Below are positions 1-8,698 of a DNA stretch of 64,000 nucleotides, piece by piece (position 1 is the first letter of the stretch; each line of letters opens with the position of its first letter). The notes under the pieces are model-generated. The model was not told the DNA's origin. It saw nothing but the letters and a program-made list of their open reading frames with translations, and made no database searches. This stretch comes from Paenibacillus sinopodophylli. GTDB lineage: Bacteria > Bacillota > Bacilli > Paenibacillales > Paenibacillaceae. Location: the NCBI RefSeq assembly GCF_005930355.1, contig NZ_VDBO01000001.1, forward strand, positions 310,001-374,000, read 5' to 3'. The position numbers were made by a program, and so were the translations under genes.

Positions 1-525
1 AAACGGATGGGAGAGACTTTATGTTATGTATATGCCAGTCAATATGGCATGCCGATACGTATCGTCCGTCCATTTAACAATTACGGTCCTGGCATGAAGC
101 TGGACGATAAGCGTCTGCCTGCGGATCTTGCGAATGCGATTATTCATAACAAGGATATTGTTATTTATTCAGATGGCACGCCTACAAGAACCTTCTGCTA
201 TATTGCAGATGCTATCGTCGGTTATTTGCGAGTGCTCGTTCATCACGAGTTTGATTACTTCAACATCGGAATGGATAATCCAGAGCTGTCAATTAAAGAG
301 CTGGTGGACATATACGTGCAGGCAGGAAAAGAGATTTGGGGCTACACAGGTCAATGTACCTTTGCAGAATCGGAAGACGGCGATTATTTGACAGACAGTC
401 CGCTTAGGCGCTGTCCGGATTTATCCAAAGCGAAGCAGCTCATCGGTTTCGAGCCATCCATCAGGGTGGAGGAGGGCGTAAGACGCTATTTACAGTATTT
501 GAAGGAAGAGAGCGTGCCTACATGA
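1..525 (+). CDS. NAD-dependent sugar-nucleotide epimerase/dehydratase, C-terminal part
   Basis: C-terminal part of an extended short-chain dehydrogenase acting on a nucleotide sugar (epimerase, 4,6-dehydratase or decarboxylase). The window opens on K-R-M-G-E, which matches the residues right after the catalytic Tyr of the family's YxxxK motif. The first codon is therefore probably the catalytic Lys, and the Rossmann NAD-binding half lies upstream of the window. RPFNNYGPGM is the usual family motif for the substrate-binding half, followed by a typical TRTFCYIADA block. The stop overlaps the next gene's start (ATGA), so the two are translationally coupled in a surface-polysaccharide operon. Exact substrate cannot be decided from this half; the cytidylyltransferase downstream makes a CDP-sugar route possible. 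Confidence 0.85.
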   Translation, partial: KRMGETLCYVYASQYGMPIRIVRPFNNYGPGMKLDDKRLPADLANAIIHNKDIVIYSDGTPTRTFCYIADAIVGYLRVLVHHEFDYFNIGMDNPELSIKELVDIYVQAGKEIWGYTGQCTFAESEDGDYLTDSPLRRCPDLSKAKQLIGFEPSIRVEEGVRRYLQYLKEESVPT

Positions 526-1781
526 TCGCTGTAATCGGTTTAGGTTTTGTAGGACTGACTACAGCTCTAGGTCTGGCCGATAAAACAGGTCAAAAAGTGT
601 ATGGCTACGATTCTAATCCGCTGAGGCGAGCAGAGCTGCACGACGGTCAAGTACCTTTCTACGAACCGCATTTAAACGAGAAGCTAAAAGAGCATATGGG
701 TAACACCTTTATTATTGCTGAAAATATGAAGCAAGCGATAATAAACGCTGAGCTCATCTTTTTTTGCATTGGCACGCCGAATGATCAAGAGGGAAGAACA
801 GAGTTGAATCCGCTCTTGCAGGCGATCGACGAGTCGATCAACTATACGGAGGATTCAGCTTACAAAACTTTTGTAATCAAATCTACAGTTCCTCCGGGTA
901 CGACCGAGAATCATATCATTCCTTTAATAAAGAGCAGAGGAAAGAGAATCGGCAAAGACATAGGCCTTGCCAATAATCCAGAGTTTCTAAGAGAAGGTAT
1001 GGCATGGATCGACTTCATAGAGCCAGACCGAATCGTAGTTGGAGTTAGCAATGGTCAGAGCAGTCTCGTATTGGAGAAGCTATATGCTCATTTCTCAGCT
1101 CCCATCTACAAGGTGTCCTTTACTAATGCTGAGTTTATTAAGTACATGTCGAACAGCCTGTTGGCCACGATGATCAGCTTCGCAAACGAAATGTCCATGT
1201 TAGGAAGCACATTTGAGCATATTGACCTGAAGCAAGCTTTTCATATCCTAAAGCAAGACAAGCGGTGGACGGGAAGTCCTGCACCCATGACAAGCTATGT
1301 GTATCCAGGCTCCGGATTTGGCGGGTATTGTCTTCCCAAGGATGTTAGCTCACTCATCCATACAGCAGAAGAGCAGGGCTATATGCCGACACTGCTGAAA
1401 GAAGTGGTTCATGTTAATGATAAGGTGAAAAGCTTCATCGTTGCTAAGGTAGAACAATCGGTGTCAAAAAATGAGAGGCTGGGCATTCTGGGCTTAGCAT
1501 TCAAACCCGAGAGTGATGACGTACGGGGAAGCGCCTCTCGAGATATTATTGAGAGGCTGCTCGCGAGCGGCTACCACAACATTGTAGCCTTTGATCCTAT
1601 GGCTAATCTGCGGTTTCATGAAAGCTTCAATCTACCTATAGCGTATGCTGAACAATTGCAGGATCTGCTCGAAGAATGTGATGCAGTTGTTGTATTAACA
1701 GCGTGGGAACAGTTCAGATCAGTTAGAAGCATGACAACGAATAAAAGGATTATAGATGGAAGATATTTTTTAACGGAATAA
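522..1781 (+). CDS. UDP-glucose/GDP-mannose dehydrogenase family protein
   Basis: Four-electron oxidation of a nucleotide sugar to the uronic acid (UDP-glucose to UDP-glucuronate type) for cell-surface polysaccharide. 419 residues, normal for the family. N-terminal Rossmann motif GLGFVGL at residues 6-12; NPEFLREG at 152-159; the catalytic cysteine is Cys270 in GSGFGGYCLPKD. The C-terminal UDP-binding domain has the usual GLAFKPESDDVRGS block. The start overlaps the epimerase stop by four bases and the next gene follows closely, so it sits inside the operon. UDP-glucose is the likeliest substrate but UDP-ManNAc or GDP-mannose enzymes share these motifs. Confidence 0.9.
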   Translation: MIAVIGLGFVGLTTALGLADKTGQKVYGYDSNPLRRAELHDGQVPFYEPHLNEKLKEHMGNTFIIAENMKQAIINAELIFFCIGTPNDQEGRTELNPLLQAIDESINYTEDSAYKTFVIKSTVPPGTTENHIIPLIKSRGKRIGKDIGLANNPEFLREGMAWIDFIEPDRIVVGVSNGQSSLVLEKLYAHFSAPIYKVSFTNAEFIKYMSNSLLATMISFANEMSMLGSTFEHIDLKQAFHILKQDKRWTGSPAPMTSYVYPGSGFGGYCLPKDVSSLIHTAEEQGYMPTLLKEVVHVNDKVKSFIVAKVEQSVSKNERLGILGLAFKPESDDVRGSASRDIIERLLASGYHNIVAFDPMANLRFHESFNLPIAYAEQLQDLLEECDAVVVLTAWEQFRSVRSMTTNKRIIDGRYFLTE

Positions 1782-1810
1782 CGATGCCAAGCACAGAAGG
1801 CGGTCTGTTC

Positions 1811-2608
1811 ATGCGAGTCACTTATCATCCTCTTGCAGTTGGATTTGTGAAGATGTCGTACGCAATTTTTTTTGTGATGTTATTTCCGATCTATTACGTG
1901 GTCAAACTTGATTTCAAAAAAAACTTAAAAGCAAACCCGTTCTACAAAAGTAAATTTGTTCAACTAAGCGAGAAATATCCTATTCTTTATGAAATTATGA
2001 TTGTATTCGTGAATTTCCCTTTGCATAGCAGGGTATATAAGCTGTTCCCTGCCGAGATTAAGGGTGATGTGCTGCAGGTTGGCTGTGGAACGGGTATTTT
2101 GAATGTTTATTTCTCGAAAAGAAAAAGAGACATCCGTTTTACGAATTTGGATACCAATCTTCATGCACTACAATATGGAAAAAAGAAAAAACGCTTTGAA
2201 AGCTATCTTCACTCGGGCATTGAAAAAACCGGATTGCCTGACAAGAGCTTCGATTACATTCTGTTTGCCAGGTGCTTTCACCATGTTCGCAGCACCAAAA
2301 AAACGTTCGCCGAGTGTGAAAGACTGATTCGTGATGATGGGAAAATCATTATTCTTGATCCGGTAACGTGGTTGAAAGGGGAGCAGGAATCGTCAGATGA
2401 AGCCTATATGGCGAATTCTACGATGGATGGGCTTATTTGGCGGTATTCAACGAACGCGTTAGTTACGCATATTGAACGGCATCTCCCACCTGGCTTGCAG
2501 GTAGTAGAGTATACGACAGATCGTCAGCTAATAACCGCTAATTATGGATTTAAATATCCAACGACAGACGCGCTTGTCATTATCGGTAGAAGAGGGGAGT
2601 CGGTGTAA
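1811..2608 (+). CDS. class I SAM-dependent methyltransferase with N-terminal membrane segment
   Basis: Predicted S-adenosylmethionine methyltransferase. ATG 1811 is chosen because GAAGGCGG (about 1797-1804) gives a ribosome site with normal spacing; an earlier in-frame ATG at 1784 has none. Residues about 10-30 are a hydrophobic segment that could anchor the enzyme to the membrane. Motif I is VLQVGCGTGIL, followed by NLDT (acidic end of motif II) and a D-Y-I-L-F-A-R-C-F-H-H motif IV typical of the UbiE-like class. It lies in the polysaccharide operon, so a sugar, lipid carrier or glycan is the plausible acceptor, but the substrate is not evident. Confidence 0.75.
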   Translation: MRVTYHPLAVGFVKMSYAIFFVMLFPIYYVVKLDFKKNLKANPFYKSKFVQLSEKYPILYEIMIVFVNFPLHSRVYKLFPAEIKGDVLQVGCGTGILNVYFSKRKRDIRFTNLDTNLHALQYGKKKKRFESYLHSGIEKTGLPDKSFDYILFARCFHHVRSTKKTFAECERLIRDDGKIIILDPVTWLKGEQESSDEAYMANSTMDGLIWRYSTNALVTHIERHLPPGLQVVEYTTDRQLITANYGFKYPTTDALVIIGRRGESV

Positions 2609-2609
2609 G

Positions 2610-3650
2610 ATGTCGGTTGTTTTACCTATTCGTGATCCGCTAGTCAAGGCTTACAAGCATCATGCCTTTATATTAGCTATGATGGAAAATTTGCCTGCGC
2701 AGAATCAATGGATACTTAGCCATTATCTCCAGATTTTCTCTCCTCACGATATTATAAGTGATCCGAATGCCAATTGGCATTGGCTTGACTTTTTGATCGT
2801 AGGCGAGGAGTCGCCGTTTTTGAGTAAACAAACGCTGTCTCTCTCTGAGCTGCAAAGCTATGATCTGGATTCGTATATAAAAGAAACGCTTGATAACGGT
2901 TCATATTTGTATCTATTTGTCGAAGCTTACTATCTTATTCATCATACGGCCTATTACAACGAGTATATGCCTAACAATATACTCGTGTATGGCTATGAAG
3001 AGCATGAGGAAGGTACGTCTATTTTATTTCTAGATTATTCGTATAGAGGCGCAAGGAAGCTGGAGAAATTCGTGATACCGCTCACAGATTTAAAGACCGC
3101 TATTGTTGCATTCGATACGAGAGGCCATACGTATGCCGATTATTCCTGTATATTTACACCTGTCGAAGCAGCCTATAATCTGAGTTTGCCATATGTCGAG
3201 GAGCTAATATTCGAATACCTTCATTCTTTGCCGACCTTTGCCAAATATACGAATGACCCTTTTTTTGACCAGTCTATTTGCGGTATTAAAATCTATGATT
3301 CCTTCTTGCATTATTTCAATTGGATGGAGAAAGACGATACAAGGTTGAACATACTGCCGTTCTGTATTCTAGAAGAGCATAAAACCGTGCTATACGAATT
3401 AAGCATGATGCTCTTAAATATGCATTTGCTAGAGAGTGAAGCCGTTGTTAGCGATGTGGAAAAGTTGAAAAAAGATGCAACATTGCTGAAAACGTGCATG
3501 ATGCTCTATGAAACGACAGGAAGAAAGAAGCTCATTCCCAAGATGAGAGCAATCGTCCAGCACATGCAAATTGCAGAACGAGATTGCCTAACGCTGCTAT
3601 TGGAGAGTATCGCCCCGGATCTCCAGACAACTAGTGGTGCTGGCAAATAA
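2610..3650 (+). CDS. unrecognised protein, weakly BtrH-like
   Basis: 346-residue protein of unknown function. ATG 2610 is immediately after the methyltransferase stop (TAAGATG), with GGGGAG upstream. The middle (about residues 75-170) has an order of motifs that I associate with BtrH-type papain-fold accessory proteins of peptide and antibiotic clusters: a D-N-G-S-Y-L-Y-L-F-V-E strand, a Y-Y-L-I segment, then ILVYGYEE, a strand ending in F-L-D, and a helix. The Cys and His expected of an active peptidase or acyltransferase are not evident: there is no Cys near the N terminus and the position before ILVYGY is Asn. The C-terminal third is helical. Its place between a methyltransferase and a cytidylyltransferase suggests a role with the same surface molecule. 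The fold link is a by-eye impression. Confidence 0.5.
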   Translation: MSVVLPIRDPLVKAYKHHAFILAMMENLPAQNQWILSHYLQIFSPHDIISDPNANWHWLDFLIVGEESPFLSKQTLSLSELQSYDLDSYIKETLDNGSYLYLFVEAYYLIHHTAYYNEYMPNNILVYGYEEHEEGTSILFLDYSYRGARKLEKFVIPLTDLKTAIVAFDTRGHTYADYSCIFTPVEAAYNLSLPYVEELIFEYLHSLPTFAKYTNDPFFDQSICGIKIYDSFLHYFNWMEKDDTRLNILPFCILEEHKTVLYELSMMLLNMHLLESEAVVSDVEKLKKDATLLKTCMMLYETTGRKKLIPKMRAIVQHMQIAERDCLTLLLESIAPDLQTTSGAGK

Positions 3651-3674
3651 AGCAGACGAGAGGTGTGATTCCTG

Positions 3675-4448
3675 TTGACTAAAGTTGTTCTGTTCGCAGG
3701 CGGTTTCGGCACGCGTCTGGGCGAAGAAACCATCGTCAAGCCGAAACCGATGGTTGAGATCGGCGGCATGCCTATTTTATGCCATATTATGAATGGTTAT
3801 CATGCTTATGGATTCAAGCAGTTCATCATTGCACTGGGATATAAATCCGAGGTCATTAAACAGTTTTTTCTAAACTATAATAGCTTGCAGAACGATTTCT
3901 CAATTGATATGTCAAGGTCTGCTGTTGAAATTACGGAGCACAGAAAAAGAGATTGGCTCGTCCATTTAATTGATACGGGATTGCATAGCATGACGGGCGG
4001 AAGGCTTTATCGGCTGCGTGATCATTTGCGCAGCGATACCTTTATGGTGACGTATGGTGACGGGGTAAGCGACATCGATTTGGCTAAGCTGATGGCATTC
4101 CACAAGTCACACGGAAAACTCGCAACGGTGTCCATTGTCCGTCCAAAAGCAAGGTTCGGTACGGTCGATCTGGACGGAGAGCAGGTTGTTAAGTTTAAGG
4201 AAAAACTGGATACGGACAGTTGGATCAACGGCGGTTTTTTTGTATTTGAGCCTGGCATGCTCGATTATTTGAGCAGGGATGAAGAGGTGCTGGAGAATGA
4301 CGTATTAACCCGATTGGCAGAGAATGGTGAGCTCATGGCGTATCGGCATGATGGATTCTGGGCTTGCATGGATACGGTGCGGGATAAGAAGTATTTGGAT
4401 GAACTCTGGTCCACTGGACATTCGCCTTGGAGAGTATGGAAAGATTAG
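3675..4448 (+). CDS. rfbF: glucose-1-phosphate cytidylyltransferase
   Basis: Makes CDP-glucose from CTP and glucose 1-phosphate, the entry step to CDP-deoxyhexoses. 257 residues, the normal RfbF length. The N-terminal nucleotide-binding loop is LFAGGFGTRLGEET followed by KPKPMVEIGG; GDGVSDID holds the metal-binding Asp; the sugar-binding region contains GFWACMDT. The start codon is TTG (3675) with GAGAGGTG 8-10 bases upstream. It is the last gene of the polysaccharide cluster visible here and would fit a CDP-glucose 4,6-dehydratase role for the truncated epimerase at the window edge, although that enzyme could be another type. Confidence 0.88.
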   Translation: MTKVVLFAGGFGTRLGEETIVKPKPMVEIGGMPILCHIMNGYHAYGFKQFIIALGYKSEVIKQFFLNYNSLQNDFSIDMSRSAVEITEHRKRDWLVHLIDTGLHSMTGGRLYRLRDHLRSDTFMVTYGDGVSDIDLAKLMAFHKSHGKLATVSIVRPKARFGTVDLDGEQVVKFKEKLDTDSWINGGFFVFEPGMLDYLSRDEEVLENDVLTRLAENGELMAYRHDGFWACMDTVRDKKYLDELWSTGHSPWRVWKD

Positions 4449-4562
4449 TGAGTTGCGATTTCATGACTTTTGTCATCTGAAGAGGGTTACTTCCTTCACT
4501 ACTTCCAAAAGACTGGATAGGAGATACTTGATTCATAAATGACAAAGGAAGTGTTGGTAGTT

Positions 4563-5042
4563 ATGAATCCGATCGAATCGATCAGTATCTCTTTAGCCAT
4601 CTTTATTCTTATTCTGTTAGGCTTGTCGCGTGGCATGCGCAAGCCAATAAAGAAATCTGGTATTAGATTATTGCTGCCAATCGCCTACATATCGACTTCC
4701 TTGCTCCAATTGCTTGACCCGGAATTGTATGTCAGCAGCAAACAATTGTTTATCTCGATCATGATTGGATTCGTCATTTCGCTTCCATTGATTGCAACAA
4801 CAAACTTTGTTAAACGAGAAAACGGAGATACCTTTATTCAATCAACTTGGCTTATATTTGCATTGTTAACTGTTTTATTCATGCTCCGCATCATCTTAAT
4901 CCCTCAGATTCATTCCGTGGATCAGAGTACGCTTGCTGTTCTATCGAGTATTGTAATGGTAAGCTATATAACGGTTTGGCGCTCAGTCAGCTTCGTGAAA
5001 TTTCGCCGTACGGTCAAATCGACAGCATTATTTAAAGGATAA
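4563..5042 (+). CDS. CcdC-like (DUF1453) integral membrane protein
   Basis: Small multi-spanning membrane protein, about 159 residues, with five hydrophobic segments (near residues 8-22, 33-50, 62-82, 92-110 and 118-138). Basic residues on the first loop (RGMRKPIKK) resemble the CcdC/YneJ family that accompanies cytochrome c maturation genes in bacilli. The family name is a tentative match; no catalytic motif is present. ATG 4563 has AAGGAAG 11 bases upstream; an in-frame ATG at 4539 is possible but its AGGAG is 15 bases away. The gene stands alone and is closed by a clear hairpin just after the stop. Confidence 0.55.
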   Translation: MNPIESISISLAIFILILLGLSRGMRKPIKKSGIRLLLPIAYISTSLLQLLDPELYVSSKQLFISIMIGFVISLPLIATTNFVKRENGDTFIQSTWLIFALLTVLFMLRIILIPQIHSVDQSTLAVLSSIVMVSYITVWRSVSFVKFRRTVKSTALFKG

Positions 5043-5046
5043 ACTA

Positions 5047-5085
5047 CAGGCAGTTTCCTATCATTTAGGAGGCTGCCTGTTTGGT
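5047..5085 (+). terminator. hairpin terminator after CcdC-like gene
   Basis: CAGGCAG (5047-5053) pairs exactly with CTGCCTG (5073-5079), and inner CCT/AGG extends the stem; a short T-rich tract follows. Placed four bases after the stop of the membrane protein gene. It may also help end the convergent AraC gene. Confidence 0.7.
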
Positions 5086-5121
5086 GTATATTTACATTTT
5101 AATTCCTTAATCCCTCGGCGG

Positions 5122-6000
5122 TTATGCTTTCGATTTGAACTGCTCAGTCAAGCGATATTCCCGCGGTGATTGCCCGGTTTGCTTGCGAAAGAGTCTAGAG
5201 AAGTAGTGTACGGAGCTGAAATGGTATTTTTCGGCTATGTCTGTAATGGATATCTGGGTATGCAGAAGATCTTCCATTGCCCGGCCAATACGGAAACGGT
5301 TCATATACTGGACGGGTGAGTATCCTGTTGTTTGTTTGAACAATTCAAAAAAATGCCCTCGGCTGATATGCAGGTTTTTATAATAATGGGAGGGTGGATA
5401 TTCGACTCCGCTTAAAATATTTTGTTCCATTTGTACCAGCAGTCGCCCGATTCGAGGATCTGGAATATAATCTACTTTCAACACGTTGTGAAGAAAATAT
5501 TCGATAAAGTCTTGGAAATTCCTCTGCGTGGTCAAACTCCGCAAAAATGTTTTTCTGTTCGTATATTCGCCAATTTTATAGAAGCTTTGAAAATGATCAA
5601 TCCATGGACGCATGGAATCTACCGTGAGAACCTCTGGAATTGGATAGGGGAAAGCTGGACCAACCAGATCGGTGATGAGTTGCTCGAATTGATAGCAAAT
5701 CGGCGCAGCCCAATCGGAGATTGAGCTTCTCTCGACATATGACCAATCAAAATAACAGCAAATATGGACCATCGGTTGCTCACTATCTGCTAACCATTCA
5801 TGAAGCTGTCCAGCAGGGATATAGACGAGGCATCCTGGTTCCATCACATACGTTTTCCCGAGTGTTATTAATAGCCCGGTACCTTCACTAATTAAGTAGA
5901 TGGAACTGGCGTAGCATATTCTAGGAAAGCTCGATTGTCCTTTGGCGAAAGGGTATCGCGTGGCGTAATAAACATAGGGATGAAAGCTTGATAAGGTCAA
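5122..6000 (-). CDS. AraC family transcriptional regulator
   Basis: 292-residue one-component regulator. N-terminal cupin-like sensing domain (about 1-150; YIPAGQLHEW is typical) and C-terminal double helix-turn-helix (about 190-285) with NLHISRGHFFELFKQTTG and the second-helix signature SVHYFSRLFRKQTGQSPREY. The start codon appears to be TTG (5998-6000), preceded by AGGGGGATT with 7-base spacing. It is divergent from the PhyH dioxygenase gene, sharing a 132-bp intergenic region, so it probably controls that gene in response to a sugar-like or small organic ligand; the effector is not visible. Confidence 0.9.
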   Translation of the reverse strand: MTLSSFHPYVYYATRYPFAKGQSSFPRICYASSIYLISEGTGLLITLGKTYVMEPGCLVYIPAGQLHEWLADSEQPMVHICCYFDWSYVERSSISDWAAPICYQFEQLITDLVGPAFPYPIPEVLTVDSMRPWIDHFQSFYKIGEYTNRKTFLRSLTTQRNFQDFIEYFLHNVLKVDYIPDPRIGRLLVQMEQNILSGVEYPPSHYYKNLHISRGHFFELFKQTTGYSPVQYMNRFRIGRAMEDLLHTQISITDIAEKYHFSSVHYFSRLFRKQTGQSPREYRLTEQFKSKA

Positions 6001-6132
6001 CGTATAATCCCCCTAATCCGTAATGAAGAAAACCTACGATTGTGCAAAAAGAAGACACCTATCTAAATACATTACGATGCGGCTCCTATACAGTTAATGC
6101 TGTAGTTATAAGATATATAAGGAGCGATCGAT

Positions 6133-7599
6133 ATGCAACAGAATCTTAAATTAATGACTGACGAACAAATGATACAATTTATTAGAGAAGGGTATTTGAT
6201 TCTGCAGAACGAGCTGCCAAATGAGCTTCATCAGAAGGTAATGGATCAAATTCATACAGTTCTAATGGAAGAGGGAAACCCAGGAAACAACATTTTACCC
6301 CGAGTACCAGAGATCCGTTCTTTTTTTGAAACACCGGTTGTCCGAGGGGCATTGACGGGCATTCTCGGCCCAGACTACTATATGCATCCTCATCGGCATT
6401 GCCACTATAATCAGCCTGCGAATCAGAATCCGGGAGGAGGCTTATGGCATAAAGACGGCTATTGGAGTGCGATGAGAAGCCATAGGCCTTGGTGGGCAAT
6501 GATTTTCTATTATACTCAGGACGTCACGGAAGAACTTGGGCCTACAGTGATCATGCCTGGCTCACAGTACAACGAAAGTTATCCAGGTGATGATAAGCCT
6601 TTCCTATTGCCAACAGGTCCGGCTGGCACTATGGTACTCGTTCATTTTGACCTATGGCATAAGGCCTCGCTCAACACATCCAGTCAGGACCGCTTTATGT
6701 TGAAATTCCAATTTGCGAGACTGGAAGCACCGACAGCGCCGACGTGGAATTGCGAGAACAAGACCTTTCAAGTTGCCACAGGTCAAGCGGACGAAACCCT
6801 TCTCCCGATATGGTTGGATGTTTGGGACTGGCTGAATGGCGGGTTGGCCGAACGCACTGAACCACTTGATCCGAAGGTGGATGATCATCATGAATCTGTG
6901 CGGTTAGCAGGATTGGTTGAGGGAGATTTGGAAAATACAGCCTTGAATGCTGCTTATACATTAGCGAGATTGGGTGAAGCGGGGCTGCGAGAATTATTAG
7001 CTATTCTAAGTCAAGGATCAGCTTCAGCATCGCTAAGAGCCGCATATGGCTGTATCTCAGCAGGGCAGAGAGCGGTAACAGGGTTAATAAAGCTGCTAGA
7101 CCATCCAGACAGTGAAAAACGCTCATTGGCATGTTTTGCGCTTGGTATGATTGGCAGTCCGAAGGAACAGGTTGAGCAGGCACTTATTATTGCGCTCTCT
7201 GATGAGAACATACAGGTCCAGAGGCAGGCAGTTGAAGCACTTGGTTTCATCCATTCGACTTCGACTGGTGCGGTTTCAGCGACAGTTCAAACGTTAGTTA
7301 GGGCACTATCGGAGGAGCAACTGTTGCAACAAAACGATTACTGGCCGCACCAGGGCTATATTGCGAATAAGGTAGGGTATAGCGCTGCATTGTCGTTGCT
7401 TCGAACTGGAAAATACGGGGCAGCAGCAGAAGTCATAGCGGCTCTAACTACTGCGCTCGACAGCAAAGATCGGTATGTGCGAGCATATGCCTTTGAAGCA
7501 CTGACCTATTTGCGAACGGAGGAGGCAGTAGAAGTGCTCCTTCGTTATTATCGTACAGCGCGGTGGTGTCCGGATACGAGCAAAGCAAGCATGTTCTAA
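6133..7599 (+). CDS. phytanoyl-CoA dioxygenase family protein with C-terminal HEAT-like repeats
   Basis: Predicted Fe(II)/2-oxoglutarate-dependent oxygenase. The facial triad is visible: His106 and Asp108 in LWHKDGYW and His176 in HFDLWHKAS, with Arg187 (SSQDR) placed to bind 2-oxoglutarate. Residues 1-210 form the PhyH domain. From about 265 to 480 there are alpha-helical HEAT-like repeats (ACFALGMIGSP, AVEALGFIHS and AFEALTYLR recur), unusual as an appendage to PhyH. Strong AAGGAG lies before ATG 6133. Divergent from the AraC regulator, suggesting induced catabolism or modification of a small molecule. The substrate is not identifiable, and PhyH proteins act on many compounds. Confidence 0.82.
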   Translation: MQQNLKLMTDEQMIQFIREGYLILQNELPNELHQKVMDQIHTVLMEEGNPGNNILPRVPEIRSFFETPVVRGALTGILGPDYYMHPHRHCHYNQPANQNPGGGLWHKDGYWSAMRSHRPWWAMIFYYTQDVTEELGPTVIMPGSQYNESYPGDDKPFLLPTGPAGTMVLVHFDLWHKASLNTSSQDRFMLKFQFARLEAPTAPTWNCENKTFQVATGQADETLLPIWLDVWDWLNGGLAERTEPLDPKVDDHHESVRLAGLVEGDLENTALNAAYTLARLGEAGLRELLAILSQGSASASLRAAYGCISAGQRAVTGLIKLLDHPDSEKRSLACFALGMIGSPKEQVEQALIIALSDENIQVQRQAVEALGFIHSTSTGAVSATVQTLVRALSEEQLLQQNDYWPHQGYIANKVGYSAALSLLRTGKYGAAAEVIAALTTALDSKDRYVRAYAFEALTYLRTEEAVEVLLRYYRTARWCPDTSKASMF

Positions 7600-7605
7600 G
7601 TGTAA

Positions 7606-7644
7606 GAAATGGCGACACAGAATTCACATCTGTGCCGCCATTTC
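7606..7644 (+). terminator. hairpin after dioxygenase gene
   Basis: GAAATGGCG-A-CACAG at 7606-7620 is complementary to CTGTG-C-CGCCATTTC at 7630-7644 apart from one mismatch; loop of nine. There is little T-run, so termination is probable rather than certain. Confidence 0.5.
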
Positions 7645-8022
7645 TCGTCTTCGGTCATTTGTGATTTTCTTCAGAAAATTACGATTTTATTTTGTTGTAT
7701 TTTAAAATGAATATTTCAAATGAATATGGTGTCCCGTCGTATAATTTATTCCCCCGATTGTATGGAATCAGATGCTTTTTTCTGGAAACTGGAATATAAA
7801 GATCAACCTCGCAATAATGTTCTTTAGTTAACCCCACTTCTATTGACTGTAAAAACAAGGCTTATCATGAGTACATGACGATGATGTCATCTTGCTAACT
7901 ATCGCCCTATTTCAATTGTTAAAATATTGTAATTTACCCTTTTGTCGAATGAGGCAGGAATTTGCCCGTGCAACACGAATAATATGTATACTCGTATTTT
8001 TGAATTGTTTATGATAAAGACC

Positions 8023-8047
8023 GCAACTTTTCGTTCCCGGCTCGGTA
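8023..8047 (+). promoter_or_regulatory. candidate ECF-sigma autoregulatory promoter
   Basis: GCAAC (8023-8027) followed by TTTT, then CGGTA (8043-8047) 15 bases later, resembles the AAC-type -35 and CG-type -10 boxes used by Bacillus ECF sigma factors. It lies about 55 bp upstream of the sigma gene, as expected for autoregulation. Assigned by eye only. Confidence 0.3.
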
Positions 8048-8101
8048 CAATGTAGTAGAGCGGCCCGGGAATAATCCGCAGGTGGAGGAGGTTCGCCTGT
8101 C

Positions 8102-8698
8102 ATGACTGATTCCCAGTTAATACGTGAGATTAAGGATGGCAATGTCGAGCTGTACTCCGAGCTTATGCGGCGCTATCAACGTAAAATATTAGCTTTTATT
8201 TATCACATGCTTAAGAGCGCTAAGCTGGAGCTGTTGGCCGAAGATCTGTGCTCCGAAACCTTTTATAAAGCTTACCGCAGCCTCCATTCTTTCCGCGAAC
8301 TGGATGCTTCTTTTTCGACGTGGCTATACACGATTGCCCGCAATACTGTATTAAGTGAGCTTCGCAAGCAGAAGTCGGCCAATGTATCGCTGGATGAATC
8401 TGGATTCGAGCCTGTAGCAGCGCTCGATGCAGTGCCTGAGCAGCAGGTGCTGAGGAAAGAACGAATGGAAATGGTGCGCGAAGCGATTAATAACCTGCCT
8501 GAGAAGCAACGCTCAGCTCTTATTCTTAGGGAATATGACCAATTGGACTATCAAGAGATCGCTAACATATTGGGACAAACGGTCAGTTCTGTTAAATCAC
8601 TGCTTTTCCGGGCCAGAGCAAGCGTGAAATCGCAGCTGGAACCTTATTTCGGTCAATCGCCGCTGATGGAAGAATTTGAAGGGATGAATACGCGATGA
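8102..8698 (+). CDS. ECF RNA polymerase sigma factor
   Basis: 198-residue extracytoplasmic-function sigma-70 factor. Region 2 spans about residues 10-80 (YQRKILAFIYHML, AEDLCSETFYKAYRSL, FSTWLYTIARN), and region 4 about 120-175 with INNLPEKQRSALILREYD and the helix-turn-helix YQEIANILGQTVSSVKSLLFRAR. Regions 1.1 and 3 are absent, as in ECF factors. Start ATG 8102 follows GGAGGAGGTT. The stop overlaps the anti-sigma gene by ATGA, the classical paired arrangement. It probably directs a cell-envelope stress regulon; which SigW/X/M-like group it belongs to is not settled. Confidence 0.92.
   Translation: MTDSQLIREIKDGNVELYSELMRRYQRKILAFIYHMLKSAKLELLAEDLCSETFYKAYRSLHSFRELDASFSTWLYTIARNTVLSELRKQKSANVSLDESGFEPVAALDAVPEQQVLRKERMEMVREAINNLPEKQRSALILREYDQLDYQEIANILGQTVSSVKSLLFRARASVKSQLEPYFGQSPLMEEFEGMNTR

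Larger units (their letters stand above)
7600..8101. other. 502-bp intergenic region before the ECF sigma gene
   Basis: Begins with a hairpin (7606-7620 with 7630-7644, one A-C mismatch) that may end the dioxygenase transcript, although no good T-run follows. The rest is AT-rich with no convincing open frame. A candidate ECF promoter lies near its end and GGAGGAGG precedes the sigma gene. Confidence 0.5.
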
